Origin: Vicingus serpentipes
GTDB taxonomy: Bacteria; Bacteroidota; Bacteroidia; Flavobacteriales_E; Vicingaceae
Length of the DNA stretch: 64,000 nt
Direction: 5' to 3'
NCBI RefSeq assembly: GCF_007993035.1
Contig: NZ_VOOS01000004.1
Coordinates: forward strand, 248,001 to 312,000
Part shown: positions 43,892 to 53,263 of the stretch, in pieces
Position numbering within the stretch: the first letter of the stretch is position 1
Layout of the letters: each line of letters begins with the position of its first letter
The notes under the pieces: generated by a model
Told to the model about the DNA's origin: nothing
Database searches by the model: none
The model's input: only the letters and a program-made list of their open reading frames with translations
Program-made: the position numbers and the translations under genes

Positions 43892-45907
43892 ATGTCAAAA
43901 TTAGATTCAAAAATACCAGAAGGTCCTTTAAAGGATAAATGGACAAAACATAAAAACGACATTAATGTTGTTAATCCTGCAAATAAGCGTCATATAGATA
44001 TTATTGTTGTTGGTACAGGTTTAGCAGGAGGTTCTGCAGCTGCTTCTTTAGCAGAAATGGGGTATACTGTTAAGGCTTTTGCTTATCAAGACTCTCCGAG
44101 AAGAGCTCACTCTATTGCTGCTCAAGGAGGAATAAACGCTGCAAAAAACTATCAAAATGATGGTGATTCGACTTATCGATTATTTTATGATACCGTTAAA
44201 GGTGGTGATTATCGAGCAAGAGAAGCTAACGTTTATCGTTTAGCAGAAGTTTCAGGTAACATAATAGATCAATGTGTTGCTCAGGGAGTTCCTTTTGCAA
44301 GAGATTATGGTGGTTTGTTAGACAATCGTTCTTTTGGTGGTGTTTTAGTTTCTAGAACTTTTTATGCTAAAGGACAAACAGGACAGCAATTATTGCTAGG
44401 AGCATATTCTGCAATGAATCGCCAGATAGGAAAAGGTAAAATTACTATGTATAACCGTCATGAGATGATGGACTTGGTAATTGTTGATGGAAAAGCAAGA
44501 GGTATTATTGCTAGAAACATGATAACTGGAGAAATAGAAAAACATTCAGCTCATGCTGTAGTAATTGCTTCAGGTGGTTATGGTAATGTTTTCTATTTAT
44601 CAACAAATGCCATGGGTTCTAACGTTAGTGCAGCATGGAAAATACATAAAAAAGGAGCTTACTTTGCTAATCCTTGTTACACACAGATTCACCCAACTTG
44701 TATTCCTCGTTCTGGCGAAAACCAATCTAAATTAACTTTGATGTCTGAATCATTAAGAAATGATGGAAGAATATGGGTTCCAAAAAATTTAGAAGATGTA
44801 AAGGCTATTCGTGAAGGAAGAAAAAAACCAACAGACTTAAGTGAAGAAGAAAGAGATTATTACTTAGAAAGAAGATACCCTGCTTTTGGTAACTTAGTTC
44901 CAAGAGATGTTGCTTCAAGAGCAGCAAAAGAAAGATGTGATGCAGGTTATGGTGTAAATGCAACAGGGGAAGCAGTATATTTAGATTTTAAATCAGCGAT
45001 TAATAGATATGGAAATGAAAAAGCACATGTCTTAGGTATTCATAACCCGAGTGAAGCAAAAATTATAGAGTTAGGAGAAAAGGTTGTTGAAGAGAAATAT
45101 GGAAATCTTTTCCAAATGTATGAGAAGATTGTAGATGAAAATCCATATAAAACACCTATGATGATTTATCCTGCCGTTCACTACACAATGGGTGGTGTAT
45201 GGGTTGATTACAACTTAATGACAACTATTCCAGGTTGTTATGCAGCTGGAGAAGCAAACTTCTCTGATCATGGAGCAAACAGACTTGGGGCTTCTGCTTT
45301 AATGCAAGGTCTAGCAGATGGGTATTTTGTTTTACCTTATACAATTGGCGATTATTTAGCTAACGACATTAGAACGGGAAAAATTTCTACAGATTTACCT
45401 GAGTTCAACCAAGCAGCTAATGAAGTAAAAGAGCGATTAGAAAAACTAATCAATTTAAAAGGAACAAAGTCGGTTGATTATTTCCATAAAAGATTAGGGA
45501 AAGTGATGTGGGATAAAGTAGGGATGGCAAGAAATGCAGAAGGTCTTAAAGAGGCTATGGATGAAATCAAACAGATTAGAGAAGAATTCTGGAAAGATGT
45601 TCGTGTTCCTGGAGGAATGAATGAGTTAAATCCTGAATTAGAAAAAGCAACAAGAGTTGCTGATTTCTTGGAGCTAGGAGAGTTATTTGCTAAAGATGCT
45701 TTAGAAAGAAATGAATCATGTGGAGGTCATTTTAGAGAAGAATCGGTGGAGTTGGATGGAGAGCAAAAAGGAGAAGCAAAAAGAGATGATAAAAACTTTG
45801 CTTATGTAGCAGCTTGGGAATATAAAGGAGACCCAAGAGATGCTGTAATGCATAAAGAAGAATTAACATTTAATGACATAGAACTTAAACAACGTTCTTA
45901 CAAATAA
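43892..45907 (+). CDS. sdhA: Succinate dehydrogenase / fumarate reductase flavoprotein subunit
   Basis: A 671-residue flavoprotein subunit that oxidises succinate to fumarate. The FAD loop is Gly-Thr-Gly-Leu-Ala-Gly-Gly-Ser (about residues 41-48). The covalent FAD attachment His is His73 in [10 protein letters not shown]. Catalytic-site segments include His-Pro-Thr-Cys-Ile and the Arg-rich Ser-Arg-Ala-Ala-Lys-Glu-Arg. The long form of about 670 residues is the one paired with a single cytochrome b subunit in Bacteroidota. It lies between sdhC (14 bp) and sdhB (6 bp). Confidence 0.98.
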   Translation: MSKLDSKIPEGPLKDKWTKHKNDINVVNPANKRHIDIIVVGTGLAGGSAAASLAEMGYTVKAFAYQDSPRRAHSIAAQGGINAAKNYQNDGDSTYRLFYDTVKGGDYRAREANVYRLAEVSGNIIDQCVAQGVPFARDYGGLLDNRSFGGVLVSRTFYAKGQTGQQLLLGAYSAMNRQIGKGKITMYNRHEMMDLVIVDGKARGIIARNMITGEIEKHSAHAVVIASGGYGNVFYLSTNAMGSNVSAAWKIHKKGAYFANPCYTQIHPTCIPRSGENQSKLTLMSESLRNDGRIWVPKNLEDVKAIREGRKKPTDLSEEERDYYLERRYPAFGNLVPRDVASRAAKERCDAGYGVNATGEAVYLDFKSAINRYGNEKAHVLGIHNPSEAKIIELGEKVVEEKYGNLFQMYEKIVDENPYKTPMMIYPAVHYTMGGVWVDYNLMTTIPGCYAAGEANFSDHGANRLGASALMQGLADGYFVLPYTIGDYLANDIRTGKISTDLPEFNQAANEVKERLEKLINLKGTKSVDYFHKRLGKVMWDKVGMARNAEGLKEAMDEIKQIREEFWKDVRVPGGMNELNPELEKATRVADFLELGELFAKDALERNESCGGHFREESVELDGEQKGEAKRDDKNFAYVAAWEYKGDPRDAVMHKEELTFNDIELKQRSYK

Positions 45908-45913
45908 CAAACT

Positions 45914-46666
45914 ATGAATCTTACATTAAAAGTTTGGCGTCAAAAAGATGCAAAGGATAAAGGTGGTTTAGAAACCTATCAAATTAAAGACGTATCAGAG
46001 CATTCTTCATTTTTAGAAATGTTGGATATGTTAAATGAGCAGCTAATAAATGAAGGTAAAGAGCCTGTAGCTTTCGATCATGATTGTAGAGAAGGTATTT
46101 GTGGAATGTGTTCTTTATATATTAACGGAGAAGCTCATGGACCAGATAGAGGTGTTACTACATGTCAGTTGCACATGAGAATGTTTAAAGATGGAGATAC
46201 TATTTTTATTGAGCCATTCAGATCAAAAGCATTTCCAGTGTTAAAAGATTTAATTGTTGATAGAGGTTCTTTTGAAAGGATTCAGCAAGCTGGAGGGTTT
46301 ATCTCTGTAAATACTTCTGGTAATACTCAAGATGCAAATGGATTACCAATAGCAAAACCAATGGCAGATAAAGCTATGGACGCGGCTACTTGTATTGGTT
46401 GTGGAGCTTGTGTAGCTACTTGTAAAAACTCCTCAGCAATGTTGTTTGTTGCTGCAAAAGTTTCTCAGTACTCATATTTGCCACAAGGTCAAGTAGAAAG
46501 AAAAGAGCGTGTTCTTAATATGGTTGAACAAATGGATAAAGAAGGGTTTGGAAACTGTACAAATACAGGGGCTTGTGAAGTTGAATGTCCAAAAGGAATT
46601 TCTTTAGAATTTATTGCAAGAATGAATAGTGAATATTTAGGAGCTTCAGTTAAATCTGAGAACTAA
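45914..46666 (+). CDS. sdhB: Succinate dehydrogenase / fumarate reductase iron-sulfur subunit
   Basis: A 250-residue iron-sulfur subunit that carries electrons from SdhA to the cytochrome b. The [2Fe-2S] ligands are Cys58, Cys63, Cys66 and Cys84. The [4Fe-4S]/[3Fe-4S] part has [11 protein letters not shown] near 158-166 and Cys-Glu-Val-Glu-Cys-Pro-Lys-Gly near 225. All clusters look complete. It is the last gene of the operon; a strong hairpin terminator follows 20 bp after its stop. Confidence 0.98.
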   Translation: MNLTLKVWRQKDAKDKGGLETYQIKDVSEHSSFLEMLDMLNEQLINEGKEPVAFDHDCREGICGMCSLYINGEAHGPDRGVTTCQLHMRMFKDGDTIFIEPFRSKAFPVLKDLIVDRGSFERIQQAGGFISVNTSGNTQDANGLPIAKPMADKAMDAATCIGCGACVATCKNSSAMLFVAAKVSQYSYLPQGQVERKERVLNMVEQMDKEGFGNCTNTGACEVECPKGISLEFIARMNSEYLGASVKSEN

Positions 46667-46686
46667 TAAGAAAATAATAATAAAAT

Positions 46687-46717
46687 AAAAAAGCCAGACT
46701 GTTTGTCTGGCTTTTTT
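46687..46717. terminator. Bidirectional terminator between sdhB and M43 protease
   Basis: A perfect 13-bp stem has left arm 46687-46699 (six A then GCCAGAC) and right arm 46705-46717 (GTCTGGC then six T), with a 5-nt loop. The A-run and T-run flanks make it work in both directions, which suits its place between sdhB on the plus strand and the convergent protease gene. Confidence 0.92.
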
Positions 46718-46736
46718 GTTGTTAGGAATACTTTTT

Positions 46737-48830
46737 TTATTTGACAATTAACTTTTCAGTCTGAACATTATTATCAGCATTGAACTCTATAAAATAAAGA
46801 CCTGAAGATAATTTATTTGTTTTATCAATTTCTAGATTGTATTTCCCGGCAGAAAAATGAGCGTTATTTACAATCCTAGTTACCTCTTTTCCTAATACAT
46901 CTTTAATTTTTACATTTAGTTGAGTAACATTATTTTTTATGAAAAAGGATAGAGTTGTTTTGTCTGACATTGGATTAGGAAACACTTTTATACTATTTAC
47001 GTTATTAATTGCGTTTATACTAGTTGAAATAGCATCCATAAGGTTTATGTCGTCTATATAAAAGTTATTCCCTCCATTGTTCTTAAAACGAAATTTAAAA
47101 CGAACATTACTTTCGTTTGCAAGTGAACTCAAATCAATTGATGCGCTATCCCAATCGTTTAAATTAGGGATAAAAGGAGAGTTTGTTGCATTTGAAGTAA
47201 CCATTGATGAGCCAGCTGTTGCAGATTTAATTGCCCAAGTATTACCACAATCTGTAGAGTAATAGATTACTAATTGATCATTTCCTCCAGATAGCTTTTT
47301 AGCAAAAGCCCACTTATAAGTTAAAGTTGGCGAGCTAAGTGTTGATAATTTAAATGAAGGGCTTATTGCTTCTGTTATATCTCCAGCACTATTGGAAATA
47401 TTATTGACCATCATTGAACGAGATCCTGTATAACTTGCTGTAGTGTTATTTTGCCAATCACTTCCACTTTGAGTTTGTATTGTCCAGTCATTATTAAATA
47501 AAGAAGTATTTTCAAACCCTTCAGAGAAAGGTAAAATATAATCTGCTGTAATACTGCTTACTGTTATAATGTTATTCTTAATCATAGGATCAGCAAAACC
47601 AGCAGCATTTCCTGGAGCATAAATTACACTATAAATACCTTCAGTATTGTAAATAATAGTTGGACTTTCTAAAGTAGAAGTATTTGGAGTTCCTCCAATA
47701 AAATCCCATGACCATTGAGTTTGAATTCCATTGTATGTATTAAAATCATTAAAAGATATTGCGTCACCTTCACAAACCCATTCTTTATTATAAGTAAAAT
47801 CGGCGTCCCATAATTTACAAACCGGATCTTGAATATAAGGGTCTTCGGTTCCTGTTAATGCAAGGTTACTTAAACTAACCATTGTTTGTCTTTTACCATT
47901 ATCTGAATTCAAGGCTGAATGCATTCTTTGTTTTTGTCCTTCTGTAAACATAACATCACAAAAGTTATACTCCATATAATTTTGAACATTATCTATTGAT
48001 CCACATGAGTTTGATGTTGCCAGACAGCCTGTTTGTCCAATTGTGTTTGGAGTATCTGTAACACCATCATCAGCATCACAATTACTAGCCACTTGAGGAT
48101 CGTTAGTGCTTCCCCATAGATGAGCTAAATTTAACCAATGACCAACTTCATGTGTTACTGTATTTCCCAATTGTTGGTATCTTAATACTATACCATCTTG
48201 ATCCATACCAACTGTTCCTGGATAATAAGCGTAACCTCCTGCACCATTTGCTAAAACAACCCCCATCCATATATTCAAATAAAATCTTCCATTTCTATTC
48301 CATGATTCAGCACCCGGCAAAAATTTAGCACTTTCATCCATTGCAAAAGTTAGCGTACTTTTTGTCCTTGTAATACCTTCTGTACAATTTCCTTCAGGGT
48401 CTAGTCTAGCCAGTCTAAATTCAATTTCAGAATCTGCAGCAATACTTGCAAATGCAGGATGAACATTGGCGATGTCAATATTTAACTTTTGAAAATCTTC
48501 ATTTAATTTTAGAATTTCCTCTTCAATTGTAGCTCTAGATATGTTTTCGGGACCATTATTATGGATAACGTGCCAAACAACAGGAATAATATAACTAATT
48601 ACTTTTTTACCATTAGCACCTGTTTTAACCTCTCCATAATGTTCTTGAGTCCATTTCAATGCTTTTTCATGAGCATCATTTAAAAGTTGTTTTTTTAATG
48701 GATTGTTTTTGATGATTTCATTATTCCTCTCACTTGCACTGCATTGGCGATAATCAACTCCAGGTATTCCTTTTTGAGAGAAAGAATAGAAAAAAAACAA
48801 AAAAAATAAAACAGTAAAGAATGATTTCAT
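46737..48830 (-). CDS. Secreted M43-type metalloprotease with type A T9SS signal
   Basis: A 697-residue secreted zinc protease of the pappalysin-like M43 family. The signal peptide ends at about residue 19. The catalytic domain (about 80-325) carries His227-Glu-Val-Gly-His231-Trp-Leu-Asn-Leu-Ala-His237 and a Tyr-Met-Glu-Tyr-Asn Met-turn-like segment. A PKD-like domain with Trp-Ser-Trp-Asp-Phe (about 340-425) and a jelly-roll domain (about 440-600) follow. The last 80 residues are a type A sorting domain with Val-Phe-Pro-Asn-Pro and a closing Leu-Ile-Val-Lys, which directs export by type IX secretion. It is a tandem paralogue of the gene at 48904 and is separated from it by a hairpin terminator. 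Confidence 0.95.
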   Translation of the reverse strand: MKSFFTVLFFLFFFYSFSQKGIPGVDYRQCSASERNNEIIKNNPLKKQLLNDAHEKALKWTQEHYGEVKTGANGKKVISYIIPVVWHVIHNNGPENISRATIEEEILKLNEDFQKLNIDIANVHPAFASIAADSEIEFRLARLDPEGNCTEGITRTKSTLTFAMDESAKFLPGAESWNRNGRFYLNIWMGVVLANGAGGYAYYPGTVGMDQDGIVLRYQQLGNTVTHEVGHWLNLAHLWGSTNDPQVASNCDADDGVTDTPNTIGQTGCLATSNSCGSIDNVQNYMEYNFCDVMFTEGQKQRMHSALNSDNGKRQTMVSLSNLALTGTEDPYIQDPVCKLWDADFTYNKEWVCEGDAISFNDFNTYNGIQTQWSWDFIGGTPNTSTLESPTIIYNTEGIYSVIYAPGNAAGFADPMIKNNIITVSSITADYILPFSEGFENTSLFNNDWTIQTQSGSDWQNNTTASYTGSRSMMVNNISNSAGDITEAISPSFKLSTLSSPTLTYKWAFAKKLSGGNDQLVIYYSTDCGNTWAIKSATAGSSMVTSNATNSPFIPNLNDWDSASIDLSSLANESNVRFKFRFKNNGGNNFYIDDINLMDAISTSINAINNVNSIKVFPNPMSDKTTLSFFIKNNVTQLNVKIKDVLGKEVTRIVNNAHFSAGKYNLEIDKTNKLSSGLYFIEFNADNNVQTEKLIVK

Positions 48831-48850
48831 AAAAGTTGATTTTCATTAAA

Positions 48851-48882
48851 AAAGCCCGGAAAAATAATTTTATCCGGGCTTT
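48851..48882 (-). terminator. Terminator after the upstream M43 protease gene
   Basis: AAAGCCCGGA at 48851-48860 pairs perfectly with TCCGGGCTTT at 48873-48882 around a 12-nt AT-only loop. On the minus strand the stem is followed by six T, so it ends transcription of the 48904-51006 gene. The second protease (start 48830) therefore probably has its own promoter. Confidence 0.85.
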
Positions 48883-48903
48883 GTTAAACTTATTAATAAG
48901 CTG

Positions 48904-51006
48904 TTATTTCACAATTAATTTTTCAACTTGAACATTGTTATCAGCATTAAACTCTATAAAATAAAGTCCAGATGATAATTTATTTGATTTATCAATATTC
49001 ATAGTATACTTTCCAGCGCTAAACCCAGTATTACTTACAACTTTGGTAACTTCTTGACCAAGTACATCTCTAATAACAACATTTAAGTTAGATACATTGT
49101 TTTTCAAAAAGAAAGACAATGTAGCATTCTCTGTCATAGGATTAGGGAAAACTTTTAAGTTGTTCACAGGAGCAACCTCATTTATTCCAACAGTAGAAGA
49201 TGTTCCCATAATGTTTAAATCATCTAAAAAGAAGTTGTTACCTGCATTGTTTTTAAAGTATAATTTAAACCTAACATTCGTTTCTGCAGCTAAAGCACTT
49301 AAGCTAACTGTTGCGCTATCCCAATCTGCAGCACTTGGAGTAAATGCTGAATTTGTTGCAGATGCTGTAGCCATAGAAGTTCCGGCTTTAATGGCTAGGA
49401 TACTCCAGGTTCCTCCACAATCTGTTGATTTATAAATAATAAATTGATCATTACCTCCAGTAAGTTTTTTTGCAAAAGCCCATTTATAAGTAAGTTTTGG
49501 GTCTGTCATAGTAGACAAATCGTAAGAAGGACTAATAGCTTCTGTAATATCTCCAGCACTATTATTAAAGTTATAAACTCTTAAAGATCTATTTCCTGTG
49601 AAACTAGCTGATGTTGATGTTTGCCACCCATTACCACTTTCTGTTTCAATTGTCCATTCATTTATAAAACTAGTATTGTTTTCAAAACCTTCAGCAAAAG
49701 GAAGAACATAGTCTGCTGTAATACTACTAACAGTTATAATATTATTTTTGACAGCAGGAGTTGCAAATCCAGCCCCATTTCCGGGAGAGTAAGTAACACC
49801 ATAAACACCTTGAGAATTATAAGTAATTGCTGGTGAAGCAACACTTGATGCATTAGGTGTTCCTCCAGTAAAAGTCCAATCCCATTGGTCTGGAGTCCCA
49901 TTATATGTTCCTTGGTCAGCAAAACTAACAACATCTCCTTCACAAATATATTCTTTGTTATAAGTAAAATCTGCACCTAATAAACCACAAACTGGATTTT
50001 GCACATAAGGATCATCGGTTCCAGTAAGCGCTCTGTTTCCAGCACTAACCATTGTTGCTCTAAATCCTGTGTTAGAATTTAAAGCTGCATGCATACGAGA
50101 CTTTTGGCCATTTGTAAACATCACATCACAAAAATTGTAATCCATGTAGTTTTGGCTATTATCTACTGACCCACAAGAAACAGTACCTTCTGCACAACCA
50201 GTAGAACCAATTGTGTTTGGAGTATCTGAAATACCATCATCACTACTACAGTTTGTAGATAAACCAGGTTCATTTGTACTTCCCCACATGTGAGGAAGAT
50301 TTAACCAGTGACCAACTTCGTGGGTTACAGTGTTACCTAGTTGACCTGCTCTTAAAACAATACCATCTTGGTTCATAGGAACATTTCCTGGATAAAAAGC
50401 GTAACCACCAGCACCACTTTCAATAGAAGACCCCATCCATATATTAAGGTAATATCTTCCATTTCTATTCCATGATCTTGCTCCGTTAATAAATTTTGAA
50501 TTTTCATTCATTGCGTAAGTTGCAACATTTTTTGTTCGAGTTATTCCTTCAGTACAATTTCCATCAGGATCAAGTCTAGCTAATCTAAATTCAACCTGAA
50601 CATCTGCTTGAATACTAGCAAAAGCAGCATGAACATTTCCTGCATCCGGATTCAACAATTGATAATCTTGATTTAACTTAAGTATTTCATTATCTATTGT
50701 AGCTTTCGATATGTTTTCAGGACCATCATTATGAATAACATGCCATACAACAGGCATTACATAAAGAATAGTTTTTTTTCCTGTAACAGGGTCAATAGTA
50801 ACATCAGTCGGATGTGTTTTTTCATATTCCAATGCCCAGGCGTTAGCTTGTTCCCAGCTTGCACGAATTTCTGGATTGTTATCCATTATTTCATTGTTCT
50901 TCTCTGCAGCAGAACAAGATCTGTAATCAACTCCAGGTATTCCATTTTGAGCAACAGCAAACAACGTTGCGAAAGCTAAAATTGAAGATAAAGTAATTTT
51001 TTTCAT
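48904..51006 (-). CDS. Secreted M43-type metalloprotease with type A T9SS signal (paralogue)
   Basis: A 700-residue paralogue of the protease at 46737, closely similar along its whole length. It has a signal peptide ending Ala-Val-Ala-Gln (about residue 20) and the zinc motif His229-Glu-Val-Gly-His233-Trp-Leu-Asn-Leu-Pro-His239. A PKD-like segment with Trp-Asp-Trp-Thr-Phe, a jelly-roll domain, and the type A sorting domain ending Leu-Ile-Val-Lys follow. Both copies keep all zinc ligands, so both should be active outside the cell. The largest differences are in the propeptide-like region (about 40-80) and in single residues of the sorting domain. It diverges from the OmpA-type gene with 177 bp between starts, in which I see only weak -7-like matches. 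Confidence 0.95.
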   Translation of the reverse strand: MKKITLSSILAFATLFAVAQNGIPGVDYRSCSAAEKNNEIMDNNPEIRASWEQANAWALEYEKTHPTDVTIDPVTGKKTILYVMPVVWHVIHNDGPENISKATIDNEILKLNQDYQLLNPDAGNVHAAFASIQADVQVEFRLARLDPDGNCTEGITRTKNVATYAMNENSKFINGARSWNRNGRYYLNIWMGSSIESGAGGYAFYPGNVPMNQDGIVLRAGQLGNTVTHEVGHWLNLPHMWGSTNEPGLSTNCSSDDGISDTPNTIGSTGCAEGTVSCGSVDNSQNYMDYNFCDVMFTNGQKSRMHAALNSNTGFRATMVSAGNRALTGTDDPYVQNPVCGLLGADFTYNKEYICEGDVVSFADQGTYNGTPDQWDWTFTGGTPNASSVASPAITYNSQGVYGVTYSPGNGAGFATPAVKNNIITVSSITADYVLPFAEGFENNTSFINEWTIETESGNGWQTSTSASFTGNRSLRVYNFNNSAGDITEAISPSYDLSTMTDPKLTYKWAFAKKLTGGNDQFIIYKSTDCGGTWSILAIKAGTSMATASATNSAFTPSAADWDSATVSLSALAAETNVRFKLYFKNNAGNNFFLDDLNIMGTSSTVGINEVAPVNNLKVFPNPMTENATLSFFLKNNVSNLNVVIRDVLGQEVTKVVSNTGFSAGKYTMNIDKSNKLSSGLYFIEFNADNNVQVEKLIVK

Positions 51007-51183
51007 AGTTAAGTTTATTGTGATAAGTCTATAAAGTTAAGCATTTTTCATTTAAATATTTGTTAAATTTTTAAAATGATTGTATTCCTATACTTTGTTA
51101 ATAGTAGGCTGTTTATAATTTTAATGCAGAAGCAATAAAAGCAAAACCAATAAACAATAGTATTGTAAGGTAAAAAAATAATT

Positions 51184-52191
51184 ATGAAAAACATAAATAA
51201 TTTAATTGTTGTTGGTATGCTTGGGGGATTATTATTTGCATGTGTCCCAGCAAAAAAATACGAAGAATTAAAGTCTAAACAACAAGCTTGCTCTGAAGAA
51301 AATGAAGCATTAAAAGCGTCAAACCAAAACTTAGAAGAGCAAAATAAAGAAATGCAGTTAAGCATAGAAGAGCTAAACAAAAGAATTAATCAATTAGTAG
51401 CTGATACTTCTATGATTGGAACTTCATTAAGACAAATGACCACAAATTATGACAACATTAATAAAACATATCAATTGTTGTTAGATAAAAATAACGAGCT
51501 ATTAGCTGGGAATAAATCAACAACAGAAAAGCTAATGAAAGAGTTGCAAAAAGCCCAAGAAGATATGCAAGCTCAAGAAGATGCTTTAAGAACGTTGGAA
51601 TCGTCACTTCACAAAAAAGAAGAAAATTTACAACGATTAACTGCAGAACTTGATGCTAGATCAAAAAGAGTAAATGAACTTGAAGCGATGATTAGCAGAA
51701 AAGACTCATTGGTTACAGCACTTAAAAATAAAGTAAAAGATGCTTTACTTGGTTTTGAAAATAATGGATTAACGATTGAACAAAAAAATGGAAAAGTTTA
51801 TGTTTCTCTTGACGAAAGTTTATTATTCTCTTCTGGAAGTTATTCTGTAGGAAGTAAAGGTACAGATGTGCTAAAAAAATTAGCTAAAGTGTTAGAGCAA
51901 AATCAAGACATTAACATTGTCGTTGAAGGACATACTGATAATGTTCCTTTAAATGGAAAAGGAGACATTAAAGACAATTGGGACTTAAGTGTTAAAAGAG
52001 CAACTTCTGTTGTGAAAATAATTACAGATAATAGTACTGTTAACCCTAAAAGATTAACTGCAGCAGGGAGAGGGGAGTATTTACCGTTGGATATGACAAA
52101 CACTGCTGACGGAAGAAAAAAGAACAGAAGAATAGAAATTATTTTAACTCCTAAATTGGATGAATTGTTTGAACTTTTAGAAGCTAATTAA
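51184..52191 (+). CDS. OmpA-family lipoprotein with coiled coil
   Basis: A 335-residue lipoprotein. The lipobox Leu-Phe-Ala-Cys20 is followed by a long coiled coil (about residues 30-185) rich in Glu, Lys, Gln and Leu. A C-terminal OmpA-like peptidoglycan-binding domain covers about 205-325. The binding segment Val-Glu-Gly-His-Thr-Asp-Asn-Val-Pro-Leu, then Asp-Leu-Ser-x-x-Arg-Ala and Arg-Arg-Ile-Glu-Ile, is intact. It should tie the outer membrane to the cell wall. It is a single-gene unit with a strong terminator directly after it. Confidence 0.94.
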   Translation: MKNINNLIVVGMLGGLLFACVPAKKYEELKSKQQACSEENEALKASNQNLEEQNKEMQLSIEELNKRINQLVADTSMIGTSLRQMTTNYDNINKTYQLLLDKNNELLAGNKSTTEKLMKELQKAQEDMQAQEDALRTLESSLHKKEENLQRLTAELDARSKRVNELEAMISRKDSLVTALKNKVKDALLGFENNGLTIEQKNGKVYVSLDESLLFSSGSYSVGSKGTDVLKKLAKVLEQNQDINIVVEGHTDNVPLNGKGDIKDNWDLSVKRATSVVKIITDNSTVNPKRLTAAGRGEYLPLDMTNTADGRKKNRRIEIILTPKLDELFELLEAN

Positions 52192-52206
52192 TCTATTGAT
52201 TTAAAC

Positions 52207-52239
52207 AAAAAAGCCCAATCAATTTGATTGGGCTTTTTT
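52207..52239. terminator. Bidirectional terminator between OmpA-type gene and fabD
   Basis: A perfect 14-bp stem has left arm 52207-52220 (six A then GCCCAATC) and right arm 52226-52239 (GATTGGGC then six T), with a 5-nt loop. It serves the plus-strand OmpA-type gene and the convergent fabD. Confidence 0.92.
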
Positions 52240-52253
52240 ATAAGATAATATAT

Positions 52254-53129
52254 TTACGCACTAACTGTTTCCAGTTGTCTATCTACCTTTTTAAATAGCC
52301 CTTGTAACACTTTTCCTGGGCCAACTTCAGTAACAGAAGTTACTCCATCAGCCAACATGTTTTGCATTGTTTGTGTCCATTTAACAGGAGCAGTTAACTG
52401 AGCAATTAAATTTTCTTGTATTTGTGTAGCATCAGTAATTGCTGAAGCTGTTACATTTTGATATATAGGACAAGTTGGATTACTAAAAGATGTATTTAGT
52501 ATAGCTTCTTTTAATTCTTCTCTTGCAGGTTCCATTAAGGGAGAATGGAAAGCTCCACCAACAGGTAAAACCAAGGCTCTTCTTGCTCCAGCTTCAGTTA
52601 ATTTTTCGCAAGCAATATTAATTGCCTCTACAGTTCCAGAAATAACTAATTGACCAGGACAGTTGTAGTTTGCAGGAACAACAACTCCATCAATTTCAGC
52701 ACATACGTTTTCTACTACTTCATCTTCTAAATTTAAGATAGCAGCCATGGTTGAAGGAACAACTTCACAAGCTTTTTGCATCGCTAAAGCTCGTTGAGAA
52801 ACCAATCTTAACCCATCTTCAAAAGTTAAAACACCATTAGCTACCAATGCTGAAAACTCTCCTAAAGAGTGTCCAGCTACAGCTTCAGGGTTAAAATCGT
52901 CGCCTAAAGTTTTAGCTAAAATAACCGAATGCAAAAATATTGCAGGTTGAGTAACTTTTGTTTGTTTTAATTCTTCATCAGTTCCATTGAACATAATGTC
53001 AGTTATGCGGAAACCTAAAATTTCATTTGCTTTTTCAAATAGCTCTTTTGCTAAAGGAGAATTATCGTAAAGGTCTTTTCCCATCCCAATAAATTGAGAA
53101 CCTTGACCTGGAAATACGTATGCTTTCAT
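52254..53129 (-). CDS. fabD: Malonyl-CoA:ACP transacylase FabD
   Basis: A 291-residue FabD that moves malonyl from CoA to acyl carrier protein at the start of fatty acid synthesis. The nucleophile Ser88 sits in Gly-His-Ser-Leu-Gly, with the catalytic His195 in Gly-Ala-Phe-His-Ser-Pro-Leu-Met. The start Val-Phe-Pro-Gly-Gln-Gly-Ser-Gln is diagnostic. It is a single gene, convergent with the OmpA-type gene and divergent from the second histidine kinase (134 bp between starts). Confidence 0.98.
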   Translation of the reverse strand: MKAYVFPGQGSQFIGMGKDLYDNSPLAKELFEKANEILGFRITDIMFNGTDEELKQTKVTQPAIFLHSVILAKTLGDDFNPEAVAGHSLGEFSALVANGVLTFEDGLRLVSQRALAMQKACEVVPSTMAAILNLEDEVVENVCAEIDGVVVPANYNCPGQLVISGTVEAINIACEKLTEAGARRALVLPVGGAFHSPLMEPAREELKEAILNTSFSNPTCPIYQNVTASAITDATQIQENLIAQLTAPVKWTQTMQNMLADGVTSVTEVGPGKVLQGLFKKVDRQLETVSA

Positions 53130-53263
53130 TTATTATAAGTTTTAGTTTTAAGGCAAAAATAAAAATATATCATAAACAAACAGAAGGCTTTTAGAAATTA
53201 AAAAAATGTTAACACAGAAAACTCTAATGGTCAAACTAACAAATTTGTTAACTTTATGCACCT

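Noticed and set aside
46737-51006. Asn in place of Gly in the HExxHxxGxxH zinc motif of both M43 proteases
   Set aside because: His-Trp-Leu-Asn-Leu-x-His is, as far as I know, common in Bacteroidota members of this family, and all zinc ligands are present; not a sign of inactivation.
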